Below are positions 44,104-52,404 of a DNA stretch of 64,000 nucleotides, one piece after another (position 1 is the stretch's first letter; every line of letters begins with the position of its first letter). The notes under the pieces are model-generated. The model was not told where the DNA came from and did no database searches. It saw only the letters and a list, made by a program, of their open reading frames with translations. The stretch covers positions 62,001 to 126,000 of the forward strand of contig NZ_BBXA01000027.1 in the NCBI RefSeq assembly GCF_001014975.1. The letters are read 5' to 3'. Both the position numbers and the translations under genes were made by a program. Source of the stretch: Novosphingobium sp. MD-1 (GTDB lineage Bacteria > Pseudomonadota > Alphaproteobacteria > Sphingomonadales > Sphingomonadaceae).

Positions 44104-45429
44104 GTGACTGCCATGTACCCGCCGATTGCCGCCACGCCACAGCCCCGGGCCGATGGTTCCGTCTCTGCGGCGACAAGGGTGACCGTGGTGGGGCTGGGCT
44201 ATGTGGGGCTGCCGCTGGCGGTGGCGCTGGCGCGGCAGTTCTTCGTTACCGGCCTGGATATCGATCGCCGCCGCATCGCCGAACTTTCCGAAGGGCACGA
44301 CCGCACGGGCGAGATCGAGGCCGGGCAGCTTTCGCTCTCGGGTCTCGGGGTCACCAGCGATGCGCAGGTCTGCCCGCCCAGCGACTTCTACATCGTGACC
44401 GTACCGACCCCCATCGACGCGGCGAATCGCCCGGACCTGCGCCTTGTCGAGGCCGCCTCGCGCACGGTCGGCGCGCTGCTGCCGGCCGCCGTGCAGGAAG
44501 GGCGCGCACCGGTGGTGGTGTTCGAAAGTACGGTCTATCCGGGGGTAACGGAGGAGATTTGCGGGCCATTGCTGGAAGAGGCGTCGGGGCTCGTCTGCGG
44601 CCGGGATTTCTTTCTCGGCTACAGCCCCGAACGGATCAATCCGGGCGATCGCGAACATACCATCGACCGGATCACCAAGGTGGTATCGGGGCAGACGCCC
44701 GAGGTGCTCGACCGGGTTGCCGATCTCTATGGCGCGATCACCAGCGGCGGCGTGTTCCGCGCCGCCTCGATCAAGGCGGCCGAAGCGGCCAAGGTGATCG
44801 AGAACGCCCAGCGCGACATCAACATCGCGTTCATGAACGAGATTGCGCAAATCTTCTCGAAAATGGATATCTCCGTGTGGGACGTGCTCGAAGCGGCGCG
44901 CACCAAGTGGAACTTCCTGCCGTTCACGCCCGGGCTCGTCGGCGGGCACTGCATCGGCGTTGACCCGTACTATCTCTCGCACCGGGCCGAGGCGCTGGGT
45001 CACGATCCGCAGGTCATCCTTGCCGGGCGCGGCGTCAACGATACCATGGCGCAATGGGTGGCGGACGAACTGCACGCCAAGCGCGGCGGGGCTGCTGGCA
45101 GCGTGCTGGTGCTGGGGCTGACCTTCAAGGAAAACGTGCCCGATCTGCGCAATTCCAAGGTCGCCGATGTCGTGCACGCCCTGGCTGGCATGGGGCACGC
45201 GGTCACGGTGCATGATCCGATGGCCGATGCCGGCGAGGCGCGGCACGAATACGGGCTGGACCTCTCCGCTGATGCGCTGGAACGGACTTACGATCTTGTC
45301 CTCCTCGCCGTGCCGCATCAGGCCTATCTGGCCATGGGCGAAGATGCCATCGCGGCGCTCGTTGCGCCCGGAGGCACGCTGGCGGATCTCAAGGGCATTC
45401 TGAACGGCAAGGCGGACTGGAAGCTCTGA
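44104..45429 (+). CDS. tviB: Nucleotide sugar dehydrogenase, TviB/WbpO family
   Basis: A 441-residue NAD-dependent enzyme that would oxidise UDP-GalNAc or UDP-GlcNAc to the uronate form. It has VVGLGYVGLPLAVALA near residue 23, EAAKVIENAQRDINIAFMNEI near 230, the catalytic Cys in GLVGGHCIGVDPYYLSH near 280, and LTFKENVPDLRNSKVADVV near 340. The GGHCIGVDPYYL and ENAQRDINIA forms fit TviB/WbpO rather than WecC. The GTG at 44104 follows AAGGAAAGG. It is 100 nt upstream of an epimerase gene and divergent from wecB. Confidence 0.88.
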   Translation: MTAMYPPIAATPQPRADGSVSAATRVTVVGLGYVGLPLAVALARQFFVTGLDIDRRRIAELSEGHDRTGEIEAGQLSLSGLGVTSDAQVCPPSDFYIVTVPTPIDAANRPDLRLVEAASRTVGALLPAAVQEGRAPVVVFESTVYPGVTEEICGPLLEEASGLVCGRDFFLGYSPERINPGDREHTIDRITKVVSGQTPEVLDRVADLYGAITSGGVFRAASIKAAEAAKVIENAQRDINIAFMNEIAQIFSKMDISVWDVLEAARTKWNFLPFTPGLVGGHCIGVDPYYLSHRAEALGHDPQVILAGRGVNDTMAQWVADELHAKRGGAAGSVLVLGLTFKENVPDLRNSKVADVVHALAGMGHAVTVHDPMADAGEARHEYGLDLSADALERTYDLVLLAVPHQAYLAMGEDAIAALVAPGGTLADLKGILNGKADWKL

Positions 45430-45529
45430 CCGTGCGGAACGCGGCAGACTTTGCCTGTTCGCCAGCGTTGTCCCCAACCTGTTTTGACTGACATATGGAT
45501 CGGCCCCGGCTTGGGGTCTGGAGAACACG

Positions 45530-46528
45530 ATGCGCGTACTGGTTACCGGCGTTGCCGGCTTCATCGGCTTTTCGCTGACGCAGAAACTGCTCGCTCGCGG
45601 CGATACGGTCATCGGGATCGATTGCGTGAACGATTACTACGACCTGCGGCTCAAGGAAGCACGACTGGCGCGGCTCAAGGAACTGGGCGGGAATCGTTTC
45701 ACGTTCCTGAAGGCGGATTTCGCGGACATGGCAGGGGTGACCATCGCCCTGGATGGCCTGGAGTTCGAACGGATCGTCCATCTCGGCGCGCAGGCCGGGG
45801 TGCGTTACTCGATCGAGAACCCGCACGCCTATGTGCAGTCAAACCTCGTCGGCCATCTCAACTTGCTGGAAATCGGCCGCCACCGTGGGGTCGAGCATAT
45901 GGTCTATGCCAGCTCCAGTTCGGTCTACGGCGGCAATGAGAAGCTGCCGTTCTCGGTCGATGATCGCGTCGATCATCCGCTGTCGCTCTACGCCGCCACC
46001 AAGAAGGCGGACGAGTTGATGAGCGAGACTTACGCGCATCTCTATCGCCTGCCGCTCACGGGCTTGCGCTTCTTCACGGTCTATGGCCCGTGGGGGCGCC
46101 CGGACATGATGATGTGGATCTTCACGCGCAAGATTCTCGCCGGCGAACCGATTCCGGTGTTCAACCATGGCGATATGTACCGCGATTTCACGTATATCGA
46201 CGATATCATCGCCGGCGTCATGGCGTGCCTCGACAACCCGCCGCCCGATGATGGCGCGCCCAAGGCTGGGGGCAGCCTCAAGCCTCACCGGCTCTACAAC
46301 ATCGGCAACCACCGCTCGGAACACCTGATGAAGGTGGTCGAGATTCTGGAGGCGGAATGCGGCCGCAAGGCGCAGGTCGAACTGCTACCGATGCAGCCGG
46401 GCGACGTTCGCCAGAGTTTTGCCGACATCGACGCTATCGCGAACGACCTGGGATACCAGCCCACCACCAGCATCGACGTTGGCGTGCCGAACTTCGTCGC
46501 GTGGTACAAGCAGTACCACGGCCTCTGA
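45530..46528 (+). CDS. NAD-dependent epimerase, UDP-glucuronate 4-epimerase-like
   Basis: A 332-residue extended short-chain dehydrogenase. It has VTGVAGFIGFSLTQKLL at the N-terminus, DCVNDYYDLRLKEARL near residue 30 (typical of CapI/LspL-type UDP-GlcA 4-epimerases), ASSSSVYGGN near 125, and the catalytic YAATKKADE near 148. It would invert the C4 configuration of a UDP-uronic acid, probably supplying UDP-GalA or UDP-GalNAcA with the TviB-like enzyme next door. Substrate choice between those is an inference. Confidence 0.85.
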   Translation: MRVLVTGVAGFIGFSLTQKLLARGDTVIGIDCVNDYYDLRLKEARLARLKELGGNRFTFLKADFADMAGVTIALDGLEFERIVHLGAQAGVRYSIENPHAYVQSNLVGHLNLLEIGRHRGVEHMVYASSSSVYGGNEKLPFSVDDRVDHPLSLYAATKKADELMSETYAHLYRLPLTGLRFFTVYGPWGRPDMMMWIFTRKILAGEPIPVFNHGDMYRDFTYIDDIIAGVMACLDNPPPDDGAPKAGGSLKPHRLYNIGNHRSEHLMKVVEILEAECGRKAQVELLPMQPGDVRQSFADIDAIANDLGYQPTTSIDVGVPNFVAWYKQYHGL

Positions 46529-46538
46529 AGGTGCGCCT

Positions 46539-46556
46539 CTAGGGTCCTGACCCTAG
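46539..46556. terminator. Short hairpin between convergent epimerase and sodC
   Basis: CTAGGG (46539-46544) and CCCTAG (46551-46556) form a 6-bp stem around TCCTGA, 10 nt after the epimerase stop and overlapping the sodC stop. No T-run on either side. Confidence 0.4.
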
Positions 46557-47101
46557 GGGTGTGCGAATACGCCGCAGGCGATGCGGCCGCCGCTGTTGCC
46601 GCTGGGGTCGGTCTTGTAGTCGTCCGGCCCCGCGTGGATGACGATGGCGGTGCCGTCCGGGTCGAACACGCGGGCATCGAAATCGGCGCGCGCCACGCTG
46701 ACCGGCACGGTCAGTTCGCCGGTGCCGTCGTCCTTCACGATCAGGTTGGGCAGATCGCCGAGATGGGGGCCGGCGGGGTTTTCGGTGCCATGCTGATGCC
46801 CGGCCGGATTGAGATGACCGCCAGCGGTCGTGAAGCCGGGGGCTTCGCAACGCCCTGTCGTATGCAGGTGGGCGCCATGTGCGCCGGCCGGTAGGCCCGA
46901 TGCGGTCAGATGCAACAGGATATGATCGCCGCTGGTCACCAGTTCCGCACGCCCCGCGGGATGACCGTCCGCGGTCGCCAGCGGCGCGGTTGCAAGAACC
47001 GTGGATGTAGCCGCCTGTCCTGTCGTAGCGCAGGCGGTCAGCGCTATCAGCGAAACGGCGGTCAATGACAGCGGCGTAAGGGAACGAGTCAAGCGGATCA
47101 T
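46553..47101 (-). CDS. sodC: Cu/Zn superoxide dismutase, lipoprotein form
   Basis: A 182-residue periplasmic superoxide dismutase. A signal peptide ends in ALTAC, a lipobox, so it is probably tethered to the membrane. The copper and zinc ligands are in GAHGAHLHTTGRC, GGHLNPAGHQHG, GPHLGDLPN and AIVIHAGPDDYKTDP, and a disulfide pair is formed by the Cys after TGR and that in RIACGV. All family metal ligands are visible. The start at 47101 gives MIRLTRSLTPLS. Adjacent to the convergent epimerase. Confidence 0.92.
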   Translation of the reverse strand: MIRLTRSLTPLSLTAVSLIALTACATTGQAATSTVLATAPLATADGHPAGRAELVTSGDHILLHLTASGLPAGAHGAHLHTTGRCEAPGFTTAGGHLNPAGHQHGTENPAGPHLGDLPNLIVKDDGTGELTVPVSVARADFDARVFDPDGTAIVIHAGPDDYKTDPSGNSGGRIACGVFAHP

Positions 47102-47140
47102 CTCTGGCCTCCTCGGCATGGTGCCTTGTCAGCCATAACG

Positions 47141-47167
47141 AAAAAGGGGCCGGATTGCTCCGACCCC
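47141..47167 (-). terminator. Rho-independent terminator of ompA
   Basis: On the minus strand GGGGTCGGA pairs with TCCGGCCCC (one G-T wobble) around a 4-base loop, followed by TTTTT. It lies 29 nt beyond the OmpA-family stop. Confidence 0.88.
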
Positions 47168-47195
47168 TCGTTCGATTTCGGCAAAAAGCCTGAAA

Positions 47196-48290
47196 TTACA
47201 TGCCCGAACCCGGACCGTAGGTGATTTCCACGCGACGGTTCTGGAGTTCACGGACGCCGTCCGCGGTCGGAACGCGCGGGTTGGCTTCACCGAAGGCCTG
47301 GCTGGTGATCGAACCATCCGGGATACCGTGCGAGGTGAGGTACGCACGGACCGAGGTGTTACGACGAGCCGAGAGGCCGAGGTTGTACTTCGGCGTGCCC
47401 GAACGGTCGGTGTAACCGGCCAGCATGATCGGCACGCTGTTGCAGTTGCCATACGCGGTGATCGCGTTGTCGAGGATGGTCGCTGCTTCCGGCGTGATGT
47501 CCGACTTATCCCAGTCGAAGAACACGATGTACGGACCCTTGTTGCACACGGCCACCGGCGGAGGCGGCGGAGGCGGCGGGGGAGGCGGCGGCGGGGGCGG
47601 CGGCGGCGGCGGGGGCGGCGGCGGAGCAACCGGTTCTGCGCCACCGAAGTTGTAAGCCAGCGTCGCCATCAGCGAGTGCGAACGGAAGCGCGTGCGCACG
47701 TTGGCGCCAGCGTTGTTCACCAGATCGTTGTGGTCCTGGTTGTAGAAGCGATACTTCAGACCCACGTCGACGTGCTTGCTGATCGGCGCGCGGATACCCG
47801 CGAGAGCCTGCCAGGCGAAGCCGGTGTCCGAATCGACAACGTTCACCGAGGTCGGGCCGGTCACGGGCGTGATCACCGCGTTCTTGACGCGGCCAACGCC
47901 AACACCGCCGCCGACGAAGCCCTGCAGGCCGTCATCGGGACCGAAGTCGAGCAGGCCGTTGGCCATGAAGCTCAGCGCGCTGGCGCCGCCACCCAGCTGG
48001 GCGTCGTTGTAGTTCTGGGTCGAGCTGCGATAGCCCTTTTCCTCGGCGCGACGATAGCTGGCTTCGGCTTCGAGGCGGAACGGACCGAAGTCGTAGCCGA
48101 CGATACCGCCGAAGTCGTAGCCGGCCTTGGTGTCCAGCGTGCCGTCGTTGTTCTTGCCGGTGAAATTGTAGATGTCTTCCACAATCATGGCACCCGCGTC
48201 ACCCTCGACGTACCAGGACTTATCCCGGGCGAGAGCTGGCGTAGCCAGGGCGCTCGACGCCATGGCCAGGCCTAGGACCAGTTTCCGCAT
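47196..48290 (-). CDS. OmpA-family outer-membrane protein
   Basis: A 364-residue protein linking the outer membrane to peptidoglycan. It has a signal peptide (GLAMASSALATPALA, cleavage near residue 21), an 8-strand OmpA-type barrel at about residues 22-215 (EGDAGAMIVEDIYNF, YRFYNQDHNDLVNN), a run of about 23 consecutive prolines at about 220-243, and an OmpA C-terminal domain with FFDWDKSDITPEAATILDNAI and GYTDRSGTPKYNLGLSARRN, the peptidoglycan-binding motifs. The proline run is unusually long. The ATG at 48290 begins MRKLVLGLAM. Confidence 0.92.
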   Translation of the reverse strand: MRKLVLGLAMASSALATPALARDKSWYVEGDAGAMIVEDIYNFTGKNNDGTLDTKAGYDFGGIVGYDFGPFRLEAEASYRRAEEKGYRSSTQNYNDAQLGGGASALSFMANGLLDFGPDDGLQGFVGGGVGVGRVKNAVITPVTGPTSVNVVDSDTGFAWQALAGIRAPISKHVDVGLKYRFYNQDHNDLVNNAGANVRTRFRSHSLMATLAYNFGGAEPVAPPPPPPPPPPPPPPPPPPPPPPPVAVCNKGPYIVFFDWDKSDITPEAATILDNAITAYGNCNSVPIMLAGYTDRSGTPKYNLGLSARRNTSVRAYLTSHGIPDGSITSQAFGEANPRVPTADGVRELQNRRVEITYGPGSGM

Positions 48291-48487
48291 TATTGATTCC
48301 CCTTTTAGCGATAATCTTGCCACGTCGTGGCGGTTGTCTACCGGTTCTCAAGTGCTCATGCAAGCGGGCACGCTTGCCAGGTGTTGCGAAAATACAACGC
48401 TGTTGCGCTGCGCATCTTCGTAAACCGCGGCAGAAATACCCTCATGTTCCGCCGAAATGATTAAAGCGGGCGTTTGTTCCCGCGATT

Positions 48488-48940
48488 TCAGCGGAGCAAA
48501 CCGCAATCCCGCAAACTTTGAACCAGATCGGCGATGAAGGCGCGCGCTTCCACGTCGATCGTGCTGCCGCCCGTGGGCAGCGCCGGTGGGTCGAACCCGC
48601 CCCATATGTCCGCAAACAGGCGGAAGCATCGCTGTTCGCGATCGAACACCCGCATGCCTTCGCGCGGAGGAAGAAAGCGCCAGCCGCCTTCGCTCCAGAT
48701 CGCAAGACTATGGTCATGCCCGCCGAAAGCGTCCGTTGCATCCGTCGCCACGAGCCAAACCTGTCCGTTTTCCGGCGTTTCCGGCGGCGTCGCGGTTTCT
48801 CCCTCAACCGCCGTGTGCGCCAGGGCGTCCAGCAGGAGCAGGCTTTCGTTGACCGTCACTTCCTTCTGCGCCTGCCCCGCATGGAGCAGCGGCAGGTTAA
48901 ATCGAGCCGTTTTGGACGCGAAATTTGTCGGGTCGGTCAT
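48488..48940 (-). CDS. DUF2793 protein at the GTA tail end
   Basis: A 150-residue protein matching DUF2793: NLPLLHAGQAQKEVTVNESLLLLDALAHTAVEG is the conserved N-terminal block, followed by ENGQVWLVATDATDAFGGHD, LAIWSEGGWRFLPPREGMRVFDR. DUF2793 is found in phage and GTA tail or surface proteins. It is the last gene of the GTA cluster, 32 nt after the megatron, with its own GGAG ribosome site. A role as a tail-tip or fibre component is inferred from location. Confidence 0.8.
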   Translation of the reverse strand: MTDPTNFASKTARFNLPLLHAGQAQKEVTVNESLLLLDALAHTAVEGETATPPETPENGQVWLVATDATDAFGGHDHSLAIWSEGGWRFLPPREGMRVFDREQRCFRLFADIWGGFDPPALPTGGSTIDVEARAFIADLVQSLRDCGLLR

Positions 48941-48972
48941 GGTCGTGCTCCGATCGTAAAGGAAAGGGCGTT

Positions 48973-51180
48973 TCAGTCCGGCAGGAAAATGGTGAGCGGC
49001 CGGGAGAGCGAGGCGCGCCCGCTCTGGCGGATATGGAATTGGCGTGGCGCGTCGGTGGCAAGGAGCGACTCGGCCTGCGCGGTCGAGAGGTCCAGCATGG
49101 CGACACCCGTTTCCCACCGCACCGCCGGTGTCGCCGCATCGCCGTAACTTATGGTCCAGCGTTCCTCGTCCTCGTTCAGCGGTACGTCGACTGTCTCGGG
49201 CCACCCCCATGCGCCGCGCGCGCGCCTCACCCATGTCAGGGTGATGCCGCCCGTTCCGCTTTGCCGCACCGCGCCGTGAACCGGCGCAAGCGGGCGGCAG
49301 GTCGTTCCGGCGCCCGCGATCGGCGCGCTGACGGCCGCCTCGTCGCCTGATCCGATGGCTGCGATGCTTGCGCTGGTGGCGTCGCCGACGATCCTTGGGT
49401 CAAGCGTGATGATGCGGTCGTCGAGCAGGACAAAGTCCTCCCCCACCGCGTGCGTGTCGATCGCCCATTCGCTCCCGCCGCGTCCGCGCAGCAGGCCCGA
49501 TAGGCGCCACAGTGCTCCACCCAGCGCCTCCGCGTGCATGAACTGCACGATTTCGGCGCCGATCAGCGCGCGGTTGGCGCCGTCGAGCAGGCCTGCCAGC
49601 GTTGCGTCGGCCAGTGCAAGATCGGCGGCGGCCAGGCGGACATCCACGGTCGAGCGCCGGTCCACCAGCAGCGGCGAGGCCGGGGGCAAAGCCGACTCGC
49701 CCCGTCCGACGATGGCGCGCTGCCGGCCGCTGCCGGCCAGCGGGCGCATGGCGTTTCCGGTCGCCGTGGCTGCGAACAACGCCGCGCCGCGCCAACCGGC
49801 GTTCGTGCCGGACACCCCGGCGAACAGCGCGGGCGTATTGCCATCCCCGATGCCGTCCCAGGGCAGTTCGAACGCCACCAGCCGCGTGGGCGCGGCTGGC
49901 AAGTCGATCGCGCCGAGGCTGCGCCCCGGATCGGTGGCCATCGCCCCGCTGCCTGTTCCGGCGCCCATGCGCAGCGCGACAAGATCGAGCATCACCCCGT
50001 CCTGCTGCCATTCCCACTGCTCGATCCGCCACAGGCCGGTTGCAACCGGCACGCGCACGATCGCGCCGGGGGTGGTCGCGGGGCCGATTTCGTTCACGCG
50101 ATAACGCATGGTGTCGCGCGGGCGGCTCACCCGCTGGCTGGCCGCCTCCGCCAGCGATCGGGCCTGTGCGGCATCGATTGCCGCGGGCAGTTCGATCACC
50201 GCCAGCGTGCCCGCCTCGCTGCGCCCGATGCCACGTTGTAGGCCCGGTTGGTAGTCGCGCGCGGGGTCGTAATAGCGCACGCCGCACTGGCGTACAGTTG
50301 GCAGCGGTTCGCGCCGATGCGTCCATCCGTCGCCATTGGTATCGTCGGGGCTGCCATCGCCCGTCGCGGCCGGCTCGGGAAGCAGCGGGGCGGGCGGGTC
50401 CCCGATCGCGTCGGCCAGCCGGATGTCCAGAATGCCATCACGCGTCACGCAGGCGAGGGGGATCGCGTCGGACAGGGTGGCAAGGATGTCGCCGCACGTT
50501 CCCTGATCCACGCTGAAGCCGGACAATGTCGTGTCGATGGCGGCGTTCAGAGTCCCGGGCAGCAGCGCGGTGATGATCCGCGTCATGGTGCAGCCATCGC
50601 TGTCCGCCATGACCTCGAACGTGAGCGAGGGAATGCGGTTGCTGAAGTCGGCCAGTTCCAGGTCCTCGAACACCACATAGGCGGTGTGGCGGAAGGCCGG
50701 GCAGCGGTCGATTCCCTCGGCCTGCGCGATCAGCGGATCGACCGGCTGGTCACCGTGCCCCGCGTGGATGCGCATGGTGCCGCCCACCTTGAGGTCGCCC
50801 GCCGCCCCGCGCAGCAGGTTGCCGTCCGCCCACACGCGGCCGATCCCGCTGACCGGGCGGCTGGCGAGCGCCACCGCGAATGACGCGGTATAGCTGTAGC
50901 GCGTTGCGGTGGGGCGTCCCTTGCTGCCCTCGCGCGTCGCATGTTCCTGCAGGTCGGTCGCCCAGATCACGCTCCCGGCGGCGCGCATCGTGCCGAAGTG
51001 CAGCGGCAGCGGCGAGCCATAGCTCGATGTCTGGACTGCTAGGTCCTTCAGGCGCGGGCCTTCGATCTGGCGGGTGCCGATGATCGCCGCATCGATTTGG
51101 CGCCCGGCGAGGGCACCGATCGCGCCGCCCAGCGGCCCGCCGATCGCGGTGCCGGCGGCAGTCAGAAGTAGCGTTGCCAT
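48973..51180 (-). CDS. GTA baseplate megatron (gp15-like host-specificity protein), short form
   Basis: A 735-residue tail-tip protein, corresponding to RcGTA gp15. The N-terminus AAGTAIGGPLGGAIGALAGRQIDAAIIG matches megatron proteins, and the middle carries the Phage-tail_3-like region with FSNRIPSLTFEVMADSDG and DGWTHRREPLPTVR. At about 735 residues it is much shorter than RcGTA gp15 (about 1300), and I see no GTA TIM-barrel motif (such as the YGADWSEY form). It would contact the cell surface and plug the tail. Starts 6 nt after the peptidase gene. Confidence 0.88.
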   Translation of the reverse strand: MATLLLTAAGTAIGGPLGGAIGALAGRQIDAAIIGTRQIEGPRLKDLAVQTSSYGSPLPLHFGTMRAAGSVIWATDLQEHATREGSKGRPTATRYSYTASFAVALASRPVSGIGRVWADGNLLRGAAGDLKVGGTMRIHAGHGDQPVDPLIAQAEGIDRCPAFRHTAYVVFEDLELADFSNRIPSLTFEVMADSDGCTMTRIITALLPGTLNAAIDTTLSGFSVDQGTCGDILATLSDAIPLACVTRDGILDIRLADAIGDPPAPLLPEPAATGDGSPDDTNGDGWTHRREPLPTVRQCGVRYYDPARDYQPGLQRGIGRSEAGTLAVIELPAAIDAAQARSLAEAASQRVSRPRDTMRYRVNEIGPATTPGAIVRVPVATGLWRIEQWEWQQDGVMLDLVALRMGAGTGSGAMATDPGRSLGAIDLPAAPTRLVAFELPWDGIGDGNTPALFAGVSGTNAGWRGAALFAATATGNAMRPLAGSGRQRAIVGRGESALPPASPLLVDRRSTVDVRLAAADLALADATLAGLLDGANRALIGAEIVQFMHAEALGGALWRLSGLLRGRGGSEWAIDTHAVGEDFVLLDDRIITLDPRIVGDATSASIAAIGSGDEAAVSAPIAGAGTTCRPLAPVHGAVRQSGTGGITLTWVRRARGAWGWPETVDVPLNEDEERWTISYGDAATPAVRWETGVAMLDLSTAQAESLLATDAPRQFHIRQSGRASLSRPLTIFLPD

Positions 51181-51186
51181 GATCGT

Positions 51187-51582
51187 TCAGGGCCTTTCGG
51201 ACAGGACGCGCCATTCGCGCGCCACCGGCCAGGGAAGAGGACCGGGCAGGAAGGTTACCCGGCCCAGGCCGGCATGGGCGTGGACGAAGCCATCGGGCGC
51301 GGCCACCAGCAGGTGCGCCTGAACCGGGCTGACGCGCGCCAGCACCACGTCGCCATCGTCCGGCACGGGCACGAGGCTGCTGGCCCCCGCATGGGGAACC
51401 AGCGCGTCGACGGACAGGGCGCGCAGGCCGTAGCCGCCGGGCGGAACCGGATGGAAACCGGCGCAACGCATCGCCTCGGCCACAAGCCCCACACAATCCA
51501 GCCCCGTTGCCGGATCGCGCCCGTGCAGCCGGAACGGCGTGCCGATCAGGTTCAGCGCGGCGGCGGCCAGATCGGCGTTCAT
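51187..51582 (-). CDS. GTA tail-tip NlpC/P60 peptidase (gp14-like)
   Basis: A 131-residue cell-wall peptidase of the NlpC/P60 fold, counterpart of RcGTA gp14, which opens peptidoglycan during DNA entry. The catalytic Cys is in ATGLDCVGLVAEAMRCAGF near residue 30, and the His is in GFVHAHAGLGRVTFLPG near residue 105. The start at 51582 overlaps the gp13 stop as ATGA. Situated between hub and megatron, as in other GTAs. Confidence 0.9.
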   Translation of the reverse strand: MNADLAAAALNLIGTPFRLHGRDPATGLDCVGLVAEAMRCAGFHPVPPGGYGLRALSVDALVPHAGASSLVPVPDDGDVVLARVSPVQAHLLVAAPDGFVHAHAGLGRVTFLPGPLPWPVAREWRVLSERP

Positions 51583-52403
51583 GCCGGGGGATAGCGCGTC
51601 AGCAGATCGTTGCCCGGCAGGAACGGCTCGCCCTGGAAATTCACCGCGTTGCCGAAACGGTCCGCGCAGGTCTGCAGCGTGTGGTCGCATCCTTCGCGTA
51701 CCAGCAAGCGACCGCCTTCGGACATGGCGGTGAAAACCGGTTGGTCCAGCGTGATCCAGTCGTCATCGAGTGCGATGGCGTGCCGCCTCAACCCCGCGTT
51801 CGGCCCGTCGATCCAGCGCACGCCGCCGAACAGCAGGGCATCCGCAGGAACGGCGCAGGCAATCCGGATCGCGTCCCCCCCTTCCGCGGTTTCGATCAGC
51901 GTGGCGTCGTGCTCGAACCGCGCTGCGGAAAGCGTGCAGCCTTCCCCGCAGAATGCGGCGCGGCAGGTCGGCGCCGTTCTGGGCACCACATCGCGGTTGA
52001 GCTGGTCCTTCAGCGAAAGCAGTTCGGCGGAAAAGCCGGTGCTCTCCCGCCCGACCGTGCCGATCGCGCCGCTGTGCAGCGTTGTCGTTTCCAGCGTTTC
52101 CCAGTCCACCAGCCCCATGGCGATGCGCGCGCCGTCAAAGCGCCCGGCTGCGAGATCGGTCTCGCTGATGGCGTCGTGGCTCAGCGCGCCGGTGATTTCC
52201 GCGCTGTCGGCCTCGAACGTCGCCGTCCGGCGGATGGCGGACGGCACCATACCGGGCGCGGTGCGATGCGTCAGGCCGTCGAACGCCAGGTCGCGGTCGT
52301 GGCTGGTGAAGCCCAGCGTCACGCCGTCGGCGCGTTCGATGCGCCACCAGGTCGCCACCGTTTCCAGTGGGCCGGTGAACCAGGTGCGGGTGCTCCCGGC
52401 CAT
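51579..52403 (-). CDS. GTA hub protein, DUF2163/BR0599 family (gp13-like)
   Basis: A 274-residue tail hub, DUF2163 family, which joins the tail tube to the tip. FTSHDRDLAFDGLTHRTAPGM near the start is typical. The C-terminal half has a Cys set, TCRAAFCGEGCTLS near residue 148 and EGCDHTLQTCADRFGN near residue 245. RcGTA gp13 is reported (from memory) to hold a Fe-S cluster coordinated by cysteines; these residues are candidates for the same. Its start follows the gp12 stop by one base. Confidence 0.9.
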   Translation of the reverse strand: MAGSTRTWFTGPLETVATWWRIERADGVTLGFTSHDRDLAFDGLTHRTAPGMVPSAIRRTATFEADSAEITGALSHDAISETDLAAGRFDGARIAMGLVDWETLETTTLHSGAIGTVGRESTGFSAELLSLKDQLNRDVVPRTAPTCRAAFCGEGCTLSAARFEHDATLIETAEGGDAIRIACAVPADALLFGGVRWIDGPNAGLRRHAIALDDDWITLDQPVFTAMSEGGRLLVREGCDHTLQTCADRFGNAVNFQGEPFLPGNDLLTRYPPA

Positions 52404-52404
52404 G

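Noticed and set aside
47425..47655. Glycine-run plus-strand frame
   Set aside because: Antisense of the OmpA proline linker.
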